Origin: JBHELG01 sp046263195 | GTDB lineage: Bacteria; Actinomycetota; Nitriliruptoria; Nitriliruptorales; JAHWKO01 | DNA: 54,803 nt | Reading direction: 5' to 3' | Assembly: GCA_046263195.1 (NCBI GenBank) | Contig: JBHELG010000096.1 | Span: 1 to 54,803, forward strand | In this document: piece after piece, positions 8,749 through 16,861 of the stretch | Numbering within the stretch: position 1 is the first letter of the stretch | Layout: each line of letters opens with the position of its first letter | Position numbers and translations under genes: made by a program | Notes under the pieces: generated by a model | Told to the model about the DNA's origin: nothing | What the model saw: the letters and a program-made list of their open reading frames with translations, nothing else | Databases searched by the model: none

Positions 8749-9576
8749 ATGAAGTCGCGACGGAGACTCGACCTCGAACTCGTCCGCCGCGGGCTCGCCT
8801 CGAGTCGCGGCGAGGCGCAGGAGGCGATTGCCCAGGGTCGCGTCACCGTGGACGGCGCCCCCGCGCTCAAATCCAACACGCAGATTCACCCGGAGCAACG
8901 CCTCGTCCTCTCGGGCGAACCGAGGCCGTTCGTAAGCCGCGGAGGTGACAAGCTCGCGAGCACACTCGACCGCTTCGAACTCGGTGTGGAGGGCATGCAG
9001 TGCCTCGACGCTGGTGCCTCGACGGGGGGTTTCACGGACTGCCTGTTGCAGCGCGGAGCTCGCAGCGTCATCGCCGTCGACGTCGGCTACGGGCAGCTAG
9101 CGGAGGTGTTGCGTCGCGACCCGCGAGTCACCGTGCTCGAGCGGACCAACATCCGCAACGTCAGCCCCGAGGACCTCCCCGGTCCCCCGCCGGACCTCGT
9201 CGTCGCAGACTTGTCGTTCATTTCCCTGCGGCTCGCGCTCCCGGCCCTGAAGCGGTTGGCCAACCCGATTGCCGAGGCGATCGTGCTCGTAAAGCCACAG
9301 TTCGAGGCGGGCCGCGAACAGGTGGGCAAGGGTGGTGTCGTCCGGGATCCCTCGGTGTGGATCATGACGTTGCAAGCGGTCGCCACAGTGGCGGAAGCGA
9401 TAGGGTGGGGCGCGATCGACGCGACACCGTCGCCACTCGTGGGCCCAGCTGGCAACGTGGAGTTTTTCCTGCGACTTGCCCCCGGGCCTTCGGCGGGGAA
9501 CCTCGAAGAGCGACTCGCGGCGGCAGTATCAGACGCTTCCCGACGTGGAACCAGTGAAAGGAGCAGGCTGGAGTGA
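8749..9576 (+). CDS. tlyA: TlyA-type rRNA 2'-O-methyltransferase
   Basis: The product is 275 residues. Residues 1-60 form an S4 RNA-binding domain; the remainder is an FtsJ-like SAM methyltransferase with the cofactor loop DAGASTGGFTD from about residue 87. The K-D-K-E catalytic tetrad is complete: K68, D154, K182 and E238, with the last three at the same numbers as in M. tuberculosis TlyA. In that species TlyA methylates 16S and 23S rRNA ribose positions and its loss gives capreomycin resistance; the old hemolysin label comes from the same family. It overlaps nadK by 4 nt. Confidence 0.95.
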   Translation: MKSRRRLDLELVRRGLASSRGEAQEAIAQGRVTVDGAPALKSNTQIHPEQRLVLSGEPRPFVSRGGDKLASTLDRFELGVEGMQCLDAGASTGGFTDCLLQRGARSVIAVDVGYGQLAEVLRRDPRVTVLERTNIRNVSPEDLPGPPPDLVVADLSFISLRLALPALKRLANPIAEAIVLVKPQFEAGREQVGKGGVVRDPSVWIMTLQAVATVAEAIGWGAIDATPSPLVGPAGNVEFFLRLAPGPSAGNLEERLAAAVSDASRRGTSERSRLE

Positions 9577-10424
9577 AAGTCGGTCTCGTGATCCATTCCG
9601 GCCGCGAGGACTCGATCGAGACCGCGGTCGAGGCGGCTACTCGATTGGACTCCCTCGGTGTTGACGTCATCGCCGCCCGTCAGGACTCCGAGCCGGTGCG
9701 TTTCCCCGTCGATGTCGTGGAACCAGAGGACTTCCCCCACGGGCTCGACCTCGCCATCTCCTTCGGGGGAGACGGGACTTTCCTGCGGGCCGCCTACCTC
9801 TGCCGGGATGCGGGCATCCCGGTACTGGGCGTGAACCTGGGGCGGCTGGGGTTCCTTGCCGAGGTTGATCGCGACGACCTCGCCACCTCGCTGTCCGCTG
9901 TCGTAGAGGGCAACTACGTGGTGGAAGATCGGTCGACACTGCGACTGAGGGCACTGTCGAACGACACGGACGACGCCGTCGAAGACTGGGCTCTCAACGA
10001 GGTCTCCATAGAGAAGACGGCCCGGCAGCGCCTCATCCTTCTCGATGTCCATGTGGGAGACGCCCTGTTCGCGAAGGTCGCGGCCGATGGGCTCATCCTC
10101 GCCACCCCGACCGGGTCGACCGCCTATTCCTTCTCGGCCGGTGGCCCGATCCTCTCACCCGAGGTTCGGGCCACGCTTGTCACGCCGGTCGCGCCTCACA
10201 GCGTTTTCGGGCGCACCCTCGTGGTCGGGGAGGGTGAGCGGGTGCATGTGAAGGTCTTGCCCGATCAGCAACCCGCCGTCGTCAGCTGCGACGGACGGCC
10301 GCCGATAACGGTGCCCCCCGGCGGATCTCTTTACGTCGACGGTGGTGGACCGGCGGTCAGGCTGGCGCGGATCAGGTCCGACGATTTCTACACCTTGGTG
10401 CGGACGAAGTTCGGGCTTCGCTGA
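9573..10424 (+). CDS. nadK: NAD kinase
   Basis: The product is 283 residues and phosphorylates NAD to NADP in the cytoplasm. The diagnostic motif GGDGTFLR lies near residues 65-72 within LAISFGGDGTFLRA, and the second conserved motif is seen in GLILATPTGSTAYSFSAGGP. The GTG start overlaps the tlyA stop (GTGA), giving tight coupling. The tlyA-nadK-recN order is the standard actinobacterial arrangement (Rv1694-Rv1696). Length is normal and no residue is missing. Confidence 0.97.
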   Translation: MKVGLVIHSGREDSIETAVEAATRLDSLGVDVIAARQDSEPVRFPVDVVEPEDFPHGLDLAISFGGDGTFLRAAYLCRDAGIPVLGVNLGRLGFLAEVDRDDLATSLSAVVEGNYVVEDRSTLRLRALSNDTDDAVEDWALNEVSIEKTARQRLILLDVHVGDALFAKVAADGLILATPTGSTAYSFSAGGPILSPEVRATLVTPVAPHSVFGRTLVVGEGERVHVKVLPDQQPAVVSCDGRPPITVPPGGSLYVDGGGPAVRLARIRSDDFYTLVRTKFGLR

Positions 10425-10425
10425 C

Positions 10426-12129
10426 GTGATCGACGAGCTGCACATCAGCGGTCTCGGCGTCATCGAGGACGTCAGCCTGCGACTCTCCCCGGGCCTCACG
10501 GTCATCACCGGTGAGACCGGCGCGGGAAAGACCATGATCGTAACGGCCTTGCAGCTCCTGCTGGGCGCGCGGGCGGACGCCACGCTCGTGCGGGGAGGGA
10601 TCGAAGCTGCTGTAGTGGAGGCGCGCGTGACGCCGGTCCCGCCAGCCGCGGTCAGTGAGGGCTGGCTCGACGAGGGCGAGACCGAGCTCGTGGTCTCGCG
10701 CGAGGTCGCCGCCCGGGAAGAAGGTGGGCGGAGCCGAGTGCGAATCGGCCGCAGGCTGGCGCCGGTCGCGGCCCTGGCTTCCGTGCTCGGCTCCTGGGTG
10801 GAGGTCCACGCCCAAGGCGAGCAGACACGCCTGTCACATCCTCAGGGGCAGCGGGCGCTGCTCGACCGCTACGGAGGTGCCCGACATGCCGCCACCTTCG
10901 CATCCTACGAACAGACCTACCGTGCCTGGCAGGATGCCCGCCGCTCACTCGCCGATCTGGCCACGGGGGAACGTGAACGTGCCCGAGAGGTGGACCGGCT
11001 GCGTCATGAGCTCTCCGAGATCGAACGAGCCGCGCTCGAAGCCGGCGAAGATGTTGCCATCCGTGAGGAGCTCGACCGTCTGGAGCACGCCGAGGAGCTG
11101 AGGCTCGCCGCGTCAACTGCTGCTGCGGCACTCGACGAGGACGGGGCAGCTGGACCGCTGGGAGTGGCGGTAGGTGCCCTGCGAGGCGCGGGGGGTCACG
11201 ACAGCTCACTGGACGGGTTGCGCGCGCGAGCGGAAGCCCTCGCTGCGGAAGCCGCGGACCTGCGCTCGGCTCTACGGAACTATGCCGAGATGGATGAGGC
11301 CGACCCCGAGCGGCTCGAAGAACTGCGCAGCAGGCAACGAACCGTTTCGGAGCTGCAGCGCAAGTACGGCAGGGACGTCGCGGAGGTGCTCGCCTACGGG
11401 GAACAGGCCCGGAAACGGCTCGACGGGCTCGAGCGGCAGCAGAGGGAATCGGGACAGCTCGAGCAGTGCGTCTCCGACCTCTCCGCGCAGATCGAGCATC
11501 TCTGCGGCGAGCTTCGGGCCGGCCGGAAAAAGTCGGGAGATCGGCTCGCGGCTGCCGTGCGCCGGCACCTTGCCGACCTCGCCATGCCACATGCAGTCTT
11601 CTCCGTCCGGATCGAGGAAGCCGAAGCCCCGGGTCCCACCGGTGCTGACCGGGTCTCCTTCGAGCTGGCCGCGAACCCGGGAGAGCCGGCCCGCCCAATG
11701 GCACAGGCCGCCTCGGGCGGGGAACGCTCGCGGGTCGCGCTGGCCGTGAAGGCGGCCTTGGCGGAGGTCGACGACGCTCGAGTGCTCGTCTTCGACGAGG
11801 TGGATGCGGGCGTCGGTGGTGCGACCGCGCTCGCCGTCGGCGAGAAGCTGGCTCGTCTCTCGCAGGCATCGGGCCGGCACGGGGAGGCCCGGCAGGTGCT
11901 CTGTGTCACCCACCTGGCTCACCTGGCTGCATTTGCTGACGTCCACCACGTGGTTGAGAAGACCGTGCGCGGTGGACGAACGGTCACGACAGCCCGCCAG
12001 GTGAACGACGAGCACCGGGCCATGGAGCTCGCTCGCATGCTGTCGGGCAAAGTGACGAGAACGGGGCTCGACCATGCGCGTGATCTGCTCGCTGAGGCCG
12101 TCCGGCGTGCTCATGGCCATGTGCCGTAG
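10426..12129 (+). CDS. recN: DNA repair protein RecN
   Basis: The product is 567 residues, an SMC-like ATPase of recombinational repair. The Walker A GETGAGKT is at residues 29-36, the ABC signature ASGGERSRVAL near 430 and Walker B VLVFDEVDAGVGG near 455. Between them lies the long Arg/Glu-rich coiled coil typical of the family (residues about 170-380). The GTG at 10426 starts one base after the nadK stop and gives the family-typical opening VIDELHISGLGVIEDVSL; a longer frame from 10342 would overlap nadK. A hairpin with a TTTT tail follows the stop. Confidence 0.96.
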   Translation: MIDELHISGLGVIEDVSLRLSPGLTVITGETGAGKTMIVTALQLLLGARADATLVRGGIEAAVVEARVTPVPPAAVSEGWLDEGETELVVSREVAAREEGGRSRVRIGRRLAPVAALASVLGSWVEVHAQGEQTRLSHPQGQRALLDRYGGARHAATFASYEQTYRAWQDARRSLADLATGERERAREVDRLRHELSEIERAALEAGEDVAIREELDRLEHAEELRLAASTAAAALDEDGAAGPLGVAVGALRGAGGHDSSLDGLRARAEALAAEAADLRSALRNYAEMDEADPERLEELRSRQRTVSELQRKYGRDVAEVLAYGEQARKRLDGLERQQRESGQLEQCVSDLSAQIEHLCGELRAGRKKSGDRLAAAVRRHLADLAMPHAVFSVRIEEAEAPGPTGADRVSFELAANPGEPARPMAQAASGGERSRVALAVKAALAEVDDARVLVFDEVDAGVGGATALAVGEKLARLSQASGRHGEARQVLCVTHLAHLAAFADVHHVVEKTVRGGRTVTTARQVNDEHRAMELARMLSGKVTRTGLDHARDLLAEAVRRAHGHVP

Positions 12130-12132
12130 CTA

Positions 12133-12160
12133 CCCAATCGGATTGGGGTGCTCTAGTTTT
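12133..12160 (+). terminator. Intrinsic terminator-like hairpin after recN
   Basis: CCCAATC and GATTGGG (12133-12139, 12141-12147) are perfect inverted repeats right after the recN stop. In RNA they would form CCCAA / TTGGG around a TCGGA loop. A short spacer and TTTT (12157-12160) follow. It probably ends the tlyA-nadK-recN transcript. Confidence 0.5.
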
Positions 12161-12504
12161 CCGCTGCTTGCTGACCCTGGCAGGAAGGGGAAGGGCTCTT
12201 CGACGCTCGTGCCTCGATCGGCCCCTGCCTGAAGTCGCGGCGGACGCCGGCATCCTCGCTCGCCCGGGGCTGCCGTGAGAGGCGCCCCCGGTCTCCACAA
12301 AGCCGCGGGACGAGCCATGGGAGGTTCGGTCGGTGTCGTGAGCGGGACGAGACAGCCGGGCAAGGAACGAGGCCCGAAAGAATTGTGCGCTCGATTCAAC
12401 TACGTACTACTAGTGGTGCGTAAATCGAGCAAAAGGTACTAGGATCAGCCACCCCCACCGCGCCTGTAAGTCCCTGGGCTCATCGCGTTTCGACGAGGAC
12501 GTAC
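12161..12504. other. Intergenic region upstream of the LytM-like gene
   Basis: No gene is supported here. GC-rich sequence gives way near 12380-12445 to an AT-richer block with inverted repeats (listed separately). ATG 12505 is preceded by GACGAGGACGTAC, which contains a usable GAGG. I looked for a known cell-wall-gene riboswitch (c-di-AMP type) and could not match one. Confidence 0.4.
12389..12430. repeat. Inverted repeat GCTCGATT...AATCGAGC in the LytM-gene leader
   Basis: GCTCGATT (12389-12396) and AATCGAGC (12423-12430) are perfect 8-bp inverted repeats. The 26-bp interval contains the small palindromes TACGTA and ACTAGT. The block is AT-richer than its surroundings and lies 75 bp before the start codon of the LytM-like gene. 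It may be an operator or part of a structured leader RNA. Confidence 0.5.
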
Positions 12505-13437
12505 ATGCTGAAACGCAACTCGAGGCGGTGCCGCCCCTCAGCCGGCCCATGGCCGACCTTCACTGCGCGCACCCCGCCGGGTAGCCCTCTCAGCAGGTCG
12601 GAGTCTCGCCTCCGGCTCGTGAGGCCACGCGAGCACTGGCGGCAGGCCGGTCTCGTCCTGGCCACGCTGCTCACGCTGGCCACTCCCATCACTCTCCGCT
12701 CACCCGCTGACCCAGAGCCAAGCCTGCCCTCCAGGGAGGGCCTGCCACTTGCCGTCACGGCAGGCGGGACGGGGCTGACAGCCGCAGTGGAGCGGGCGGG
12801 GGTATCGGCCCAAGAAGAGCTCGAGTCACCCGCCGCGCCGCGCGTCCTCGCGAGATTCGGGGAGGTGGAACTCGTCACCCTGAATCGGGAGGTCTGGCTC
12901 GTAGGGTTCCACGAGGCGTCATACGCAGACGCCATGCCGTTGTCGCCCATCGGTCGCATGGTTTTCAACGACAATCCCACGAAGTTCGCGCCCTACTCGC
13001 GGGAGGAAGGGCCGGACTACGTCGTCCTGTCGTCCCGCGGACGGCCGAACGCCGCGACGTCGGCCGTCGACATGGTCCTTCCGGTGGGCCTGCCCGTCGC
13101 GAGTGTCGTGACGGGCAGGATCTCCCTCGTGGAGCCCTACCTCCTCTACGGCCGCTATCCCGACACGAAGGTCGAGATCATCCCAGAGGTTCGGCCAGAC
13201 TTGAGGGTCGTGATGATCCACCTCAGGGACGTCCGTGTCGAAGCTGGCCAGCGCGTGGTTGGCGGGGAAACGGTCGTCGCCGGAAGCGCGAACCACTTTC
13301 CGTTCTCTTCCCAAGTGGACCGCTACCTCGGACGTGCCGCCCCCGGTCCGCACGTGCACATCGAGGTGAAAGGGCCAGCAGTCGGCCCACCTCTGCCGCC
13401 TAGCGGTGCGCTCGTGGGGGCGCCGCCTCCCTCCTGA
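12505..13437 (+). CDS. Membrane-anchored LytM/M23-like protein, probably catalytically dead
   Basis: The product is 310 residues: a basic cytoplasmic head (1-43), one hydrophobic segment near 44-65 (QAGLVLATLLTLATPITL), a linker, then a LytM/M23 fold at about 165-300. Fold landmarks are the strand VDMVLPVGLPVASVVTGRI, the core VVMIHLRDVRVEAGQRVVGG and the final GPHVHIEVKGP with the H-x-H pair. The first zinc ligand, normally His in H-x3-D, is Thr here (TSAVD), so hydrolase activity is doubtful. Degenerate LytM proteins often activate amidases or scaffold cell-wall assembly. It lies between recN and pyrG, where other actinobacteria carry membrane genes (Rv1697-Rv1698). Confidence 0.75.
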   Translation: MLKRNSRRCRPSAGPWPTFTARTPPGSPLSRSESRLRLVRPREHWRQAGLVLATLLTLATPITLRSPADPEPSLPSREGLPLAVTAGGTGLTAAVERAGVSAQEELESPAAPRVLARFGEVELVTLNREVWLVGFHEASYADAMPLSPIGRMVFNDNPTKFAPYSREEGPDYVVLSSRGRPNAATSAVDMVLPVGLPVASVVTGRISLVEPYLLYGRYPDTKVEIIPEVRPDLRVVMIHLRDVRVEAGQRVVGGETVVAGSANHFPFSSQVDRYLGRAAPGPHVHIEVKGPAVGPPLPPSGALVGAPPPS

Positions 13438-13585
13438 ACCGGACGGATCTCGACAGGAACAGGCGAAGGCGGGTTTTCGCGCAGCGGTTCGCCGGCTGTG
13501 CCCGCCAGCCCGTCGGACCGCGAACCGGCCTCTTTCTATCCGGGAGCACGTTGGGCGCGAGGTCGGGTTGTAGTCGGGCTGCGAT

Positions 13586-13924
13586 GTGCTCCGGGAACCC
13601 CATTTGAATGCGTCTTCCGCCGTGGCCTTCGTGGCGATGACCGCGATCCTTGGAGGCGCGCCTACTGCGGCAAGTGGCGCTGCGGCGGCCAAGGTCAGCG
13701 GGACCTTCTACTACACCGACACAGCAGCCGGGAACGGCAGCTTCACCGATCCGAGGCCCGGCGTGTGCTATCCAGTGCCAACAGAAGCCGTGCAGGGATA
13801 CAACGACACGGATGCTGTGGCCACTACGTACGCTGACCAGAACTGCAATGTGGGTGGCGCGCCGGTGGACCCGGGCAACAGTGCAACGTACGCGTTTGGA
13901 TCCGTGCTCTTCGCCAGTCCGTGA
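13586..13924 (+). CDS. Small secreted protein with one Cys pair
   Basis: The product is about 112 residues. A hydrophobic stretch, SSAVAFVAMTAILGGA, followed by small residues (TAASGAAAA) looks like a signal peptide cleaved near residue 36. The mature part of about 75 residues is rich in Thr, Gly, Asp and Tyr and has two cysteines (in GVCYP and DQNCNV) that could form a disulfide, consistent with an extracytoplasmic beta-rich protein. The start is uncertain: GTG 13586 and TTG 13604 are both possible and the ribosome site is weak. I recognise no family. Confidence 0.55.
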   Translation: MLREPHLNASSAVAFVAMTAILGGAPTAASGAAAAKVSGTFYYTDTAAGNGSFTDPRPGVCYPVPTEAVQGYNDTDAVATTYADQNCNVGGAPVDPGNSATYAFGSVLFASP

Positions 13925-13945
13925 CGGCCTCCCCACCGGAAGCAA

Positions 13946-14290
13946 TCAGGCTGGGGAATCAGGCCTGCCTCCAGGGGAGAGACTACGGGTGATCACCTCG
14001 AACCGCCCGATCGGGCAGACCGTGCACCGGTAGGCGATCGTGCTGCGGCCTGCTGAGACGTGCTCCTGACGCCCCTCCTGCTTGCAGTCCCCAACAACAG
14101 GCACCGTGAACTCCCCCGTCAGGTGACCGTCGGGGCTGACCCGGATCGAGGGGCCCAAGCCCGCGCCGGTCCGTGAGCGGAGGGGCGGGTCAGAGCCGCG
14201 GCCGGGAGCCGGTGTTTGTCCACCCCACGGGGCGTCGCTACCGTACCGTGGGCCGCCGGGGTGGTCCCCCCGCTGTCCAGGGTCAGTCAA
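13946..14290 (-). CDS. Possible small protein with a CxxC-containing C-terminus
   Basis: The open frame of up to 114 residues is weakly supported. Residues 1-45 look like GC-rich noise (Gly, Pro, Arg). Residues 47-105, including SIRVSPDGHLTGEFTVPVVG and YRCTVCPIGRFEVITRS, have strongly G/C-biased third codon positions and protein-like alternation. Three Cys residues are present, two as CTVC. The start is unclear; the most upstream candidate is a TTG at 14290. Without this gene, 13925-14436 would be a 512-bp gap. Confidence 0.35.
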   Translation of the reverse strand: MTDPGQRGDHPGGPRYGSDAPWGGQTPAPGRGSDPPLRSRTGAGLGPSIRVSPDGHLTGEFTVPVVGDCKQEGRQEHVSAGRSTIAYRCTVCPIGRFEVITRSLSPGGRPDSPA

Positions 14291-14353
14291 GTTCAGTCCC
14301 TCGAGTACCGGTTCGGCGCTGAGGCACGTGCCTGTGAGTGCTGAGGCCAGCGC

Positions 14354-14370
14354 ATCAGGTTTCGCCTGAT
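14354..14370 (+). promoter_or_regulatory. Small hairpin in the pyrG leader
   Basis: ATCAGG and CCTGAT pair perfectly around a TTTCG loop, about 65 bp before the chosen pyrG start. It may be a leader structure. The initial G-rich CTP-sensing attenuator known in Bacillus pyrG leaders is not evident. Confidence 0.25.
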
Positions 14371-14436
14371 CCAGCTGGGCACGAGCGGTCGCAATGGAGT
14401 ACCGGGGACTGCTTGCAGCGAGGCAGGAGGCCGAAC

Positions 14437-16170
14437 GTGGCGGGCATCGTTGAGCGTGCGTTCGATCGGGCCGGCCACCGCGTTGGCGGCGCGGCGGTCC
14501 AGACGCGGCACATCTTCGTCACCGGCGGGGTCTCTTCAGCGCTCGGCAAAGGAATCACCGCCGCTTCTCTCGGCAGGCTGCTGAAAGCGCGAGGTCTGCG
14601 CGTCACCCTGCAAAAACTCGATCCGTACCTCAACGTGGACCCCGGGACGATGAACCCCTTCGAGCACGGGGAGGTCTTCGTGACGGAGGACGGTGGCGAG
14701 ACCGACCTCGACCTGGGGCACTACGAACGGTTCATCGACGAGAACCTTTCCCGCGGCTCGTCGGTCACCTCGGGACAGGTCTGGTTGTCGGTCATCAACA
14801 AGGAGCGTCGCGGCGACTACCTCGGCAAGACCGTGCAGGTCATCCCGCACATCACGAACGAGATCAAAGAGCGCATCGCTGCTGTCGCCGACGGCATGGA
14901 CGTCGTCATCACCGAGGTGGGTGGGACGGTCGGCGATATCGAAGGCCTGCCCTATCTCGAAGCGATACGCCAGATGCGCTATGACGTCGGGCGGGAGAAC
15001 GTCTGCTACATCCACGTGGCGCTCGTGCCCTACATCTCCGCCTCCGGGGAGTTGAAGACGAAGCCCACTCAGCACTCCGTGCGTGAGATTCGATCCATCG
15101 GAATCCAGCCGGACGCCCTCGTGTGCCGCTCGGACCGGCCACTTTCGGCAGACTTGAAGCGCAAGATCGCTCTGCTCTGTGACGTCGACATCGAAGCGGT
15201 CGTATCTGCGGAGGACTGCGAGTCCCTCTATGAGGTCCCCCTCATGCTCCGCTCGGAAGGACTCGACGAGGTGGTCTGTCGTCGCCTCGGACTGCCTACC
15301 GTGGAGCCCGACCTCAGCGAGTGGGAAGGCATGGTCAGCCGCCTGCGGTCTGCCCACGAGACCGTGACGATCGGGGTGGTCGGAAAATACGTCGAGTTGC
15401 CTGACGCGTATCTTTCCGTCGCAGAGGCTCTGCGTCATGCGGGGCTGGCCCTGGGCGTGAACGTCGCCATCCGGTGGATCTCCTCCGACGACCTTCTCAC
15501 CGACGGTCCCGAACGCAGGCTCGCGGACTGCCACGGCCTTCTCGTACCCGGCGGGTTCGGGGTGCGCGGCATCGAGGGGAAAATCCGAGCGGTCACCTAC
15601 GCCCGCGTTCACCAGGTGCCTTTCTTCGGATTGTGCCTGGGCCTGCAGGTGGCCGTCGTCGAGTTCGCCCGGAACGTGTCGGGACTGATTTTCGCCAACT
15701 CCTCCGAATTCGAACCCAGCACGCCCGATCCCGTCATAGACCTCCTCACCGAGCAGCGCGATGTGGTGAACCTGGGAGGCACCATGCGGCTCGGCTCCTA
15801 TCCGGCAAGGCTGCTCGAAGGCACCCGGGCAAGGACGGCCTACGAGGGGGAGCCGGTCGTGTACGAGCGGCATCGCCACCGCTTCGAGGTAAGCAACCGC
15901 TACCGCGACCCCCTCGCGGAAGATGGACTCGTTTTCTCGGGCGTCTCTCCCGACGGACGACTCGCCGAGTTCGTCGAACTGCCGGACCACCCGTGGTTCG
16001 TGGCGACCCAGGCCCACCCCGAGTTCAAGTCACGCCCCAACCGTCCGCACCCACTTTTCGTCGGTTTCATCACCGCGACGCTGCAAAGGCTGCGCGAGAC
16101 GCGCGGGCGGCTGCCGGTAGACCTCGACGAGCCCGCGGCAGCGGGCTCCATCACACCCGCGAGCGAGTGA
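14437..16170 (+). CDS. pyrG: CTP synthase
   Basis: The product is 577 residues and makes CTP from UTP, ATP and glutamine. The synthase half opens with HIFVTGGVSSALGKGITAAS, carrying the P-loop, followed by KLDPYLNVDPGTMNPFEHGE. The glutaminase half has the nucleophile Cys near residue 399 (FFGLCLGLQ) and the catalytic His/Glu pair in TQAHPEFKSRP. The GTG at 14437 has AGGAGG 7 nt upstream and adds about 20 residues before the conserved start, a short N-terminal extension. The stop overlaps the Nudix ATG by one base. The order pyrG-Nudix-xerD is as in mycobacteria (Rv1699-Rv1701), except that ald is inserted here. Confidence 0.97.
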   Translation: MAGIVERAFDRAGHRVGGAAVQTRHIFVTGGVSSALGKGITAASLGRLLKARGLRVTLQKLDPYLNVDPGTMNPFEHGEVFVTEDGGETDLDLGHYERFIDENLSRGSSVTSGQVWLSVINKERRGDYLGKTVQVIPHITNEIKERIAAVADGMDVVITEVGGTVGDIEGLPYLEAIRQMRYDVGRENVCYIHVALVPYISASGELKTKPTQHSVREIRSIGIQPDALVCRSDRPLSADLKRKIALLCDVDIEAVVSAEDCESLYEVPLMLRSEGLDEVVCRRLGLPTVEPDLSEWEGMVSRLRSAHETVTIGVVGKYVELPDAYLSVAEALRHAGLALGVNVAIRWISSDDLLTDGPERRLADCHGLLVPGGFGVRGIEGKIRAVTYARVHQVPFFGLCLGLQVAVVEFARNVSGLIFANSSEFEPSTPDPVIDLLTEQRDVVNLGGTMRLGSYPARLLEGTRARTAYEGEPVVYERHRHRFEVSNRYRDPLAEDGLVFSGVSPDGRLAEFVELPDHPWFVATQAHPEFKSRPNRPHPLFVGFITATLQRLRETRGRLPVDLDEPAAAGSITPASE

Positions 16171-16733
16171 TGGGTAACGAAGCAGAATCAGGCTGGTTCG
16201 AGACCATCGACAGCGAGGTCCGCTACGAAGGGCACACGGCGAAGGTGCGGATGGACCGCATTCGCATGCCTGACGGCGATGTCGCGGAACGTGAAGTCGT
16301 CGAGCATTACAGTGCGGTGGGGATCGTCCCAATCATGGACGATGGAAGCGTCGTTCTGCTGCGTCAATACCGGCAGCCCTTCCAGGCCTACATGCTCGAG
16401 ATCCCGGCAGGCAAGCTCGACGTCGAGGGGGAGACGATGGAAGAGGCGGCTCAACGCGAGTTGAGAGAGGAGACAGGCCTGCGAGCGGAGCGCCTCGAGC
16501 GGCTGGGAGCTTTCCGGAACTCGGCGGGCTGGACCAACGAGGTCACGCACCTGTACCTCGGAACGCGACTCTCGCCCGACGAAGCCGAGGATTTCGAGCC
16601 CAAGGCGGAAGAGGCGGACATGGAAATCGTACGGCTGCCGTTCGACGAAGCTGTCAGAGAGGCACATACCGGCAGCATCGTCGATGCCAAGACCATCATT
16701 GGCCTGCTTCTGGCATCCGGTCGGCGTCCCTGA
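16170..16733 (+). CDS. Nudix hydrolase, ADP-ribose pyrophosphatase type
   Basis: The product is 187 residues. The Nudix box is complete (from GKLDVEGETMEEAAQ through RELREETGL, about residues 81-104), with the catalytic glutamates in REXXEE. Upstream, LLRQYRQPFQAYMLEIPAG is the hallmark of the ADP-ribose pyrophosphatase subgroup, which hydrolyses ADP-ribose to AMP and ribose-5-phosphate. The ATG overlaps the pyrG stop (TGATG), so translation is coupled. The homologue in the same place in M. tuberculosis is Rv1700, an ADP-ribose pyrophosphatase. Confidence 0.93.
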   Translation: MGNEAESGWFETIDSEVRYEGHTAKVRMDRIRMPDGDVAEREVVEHYSAVGIVPIMDDGSVVLLRQYRQPFQAYMLEIPAGKLDVEGETMEEAAQRELREETGLRAERLERLGAFRNSAGWTNEVTHLYLGTRLSPDEAEDFEPKAEEADMEIVRLPFDEAVREAHTGSIVDAKTIIGLLLASGRRP

Positions 16734-16861
16734 CAGGCCCAAGGCCGCTACTACGACGTCCCGGTAAACCCAGGACCCGCGGCTCCGGCCTCCCCGCAAG
16801 CCGAGACCGCCCTCCCACCCGAGTTTGCCAACTACGCTCTTTGTCGCCCAAGGAGGCGTGG

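Noticed and set aside
12161..12504. c-di-AMP (ydaO-type) riboswitch before the LytM-like gene
   Set aside because: Such riboswitches often precede cell-wall hydrolase genes in actinobacteria, but I could not align the conserved core segments.
14536..16017. Long minus-strand open frame (493 codons) antisense to pyrG
   Set aside because: It mirrors the pyrG gene; the composition (Asp/Val/Gly-rich, no recognisable domain) is that of a GC-rich shadow frame.
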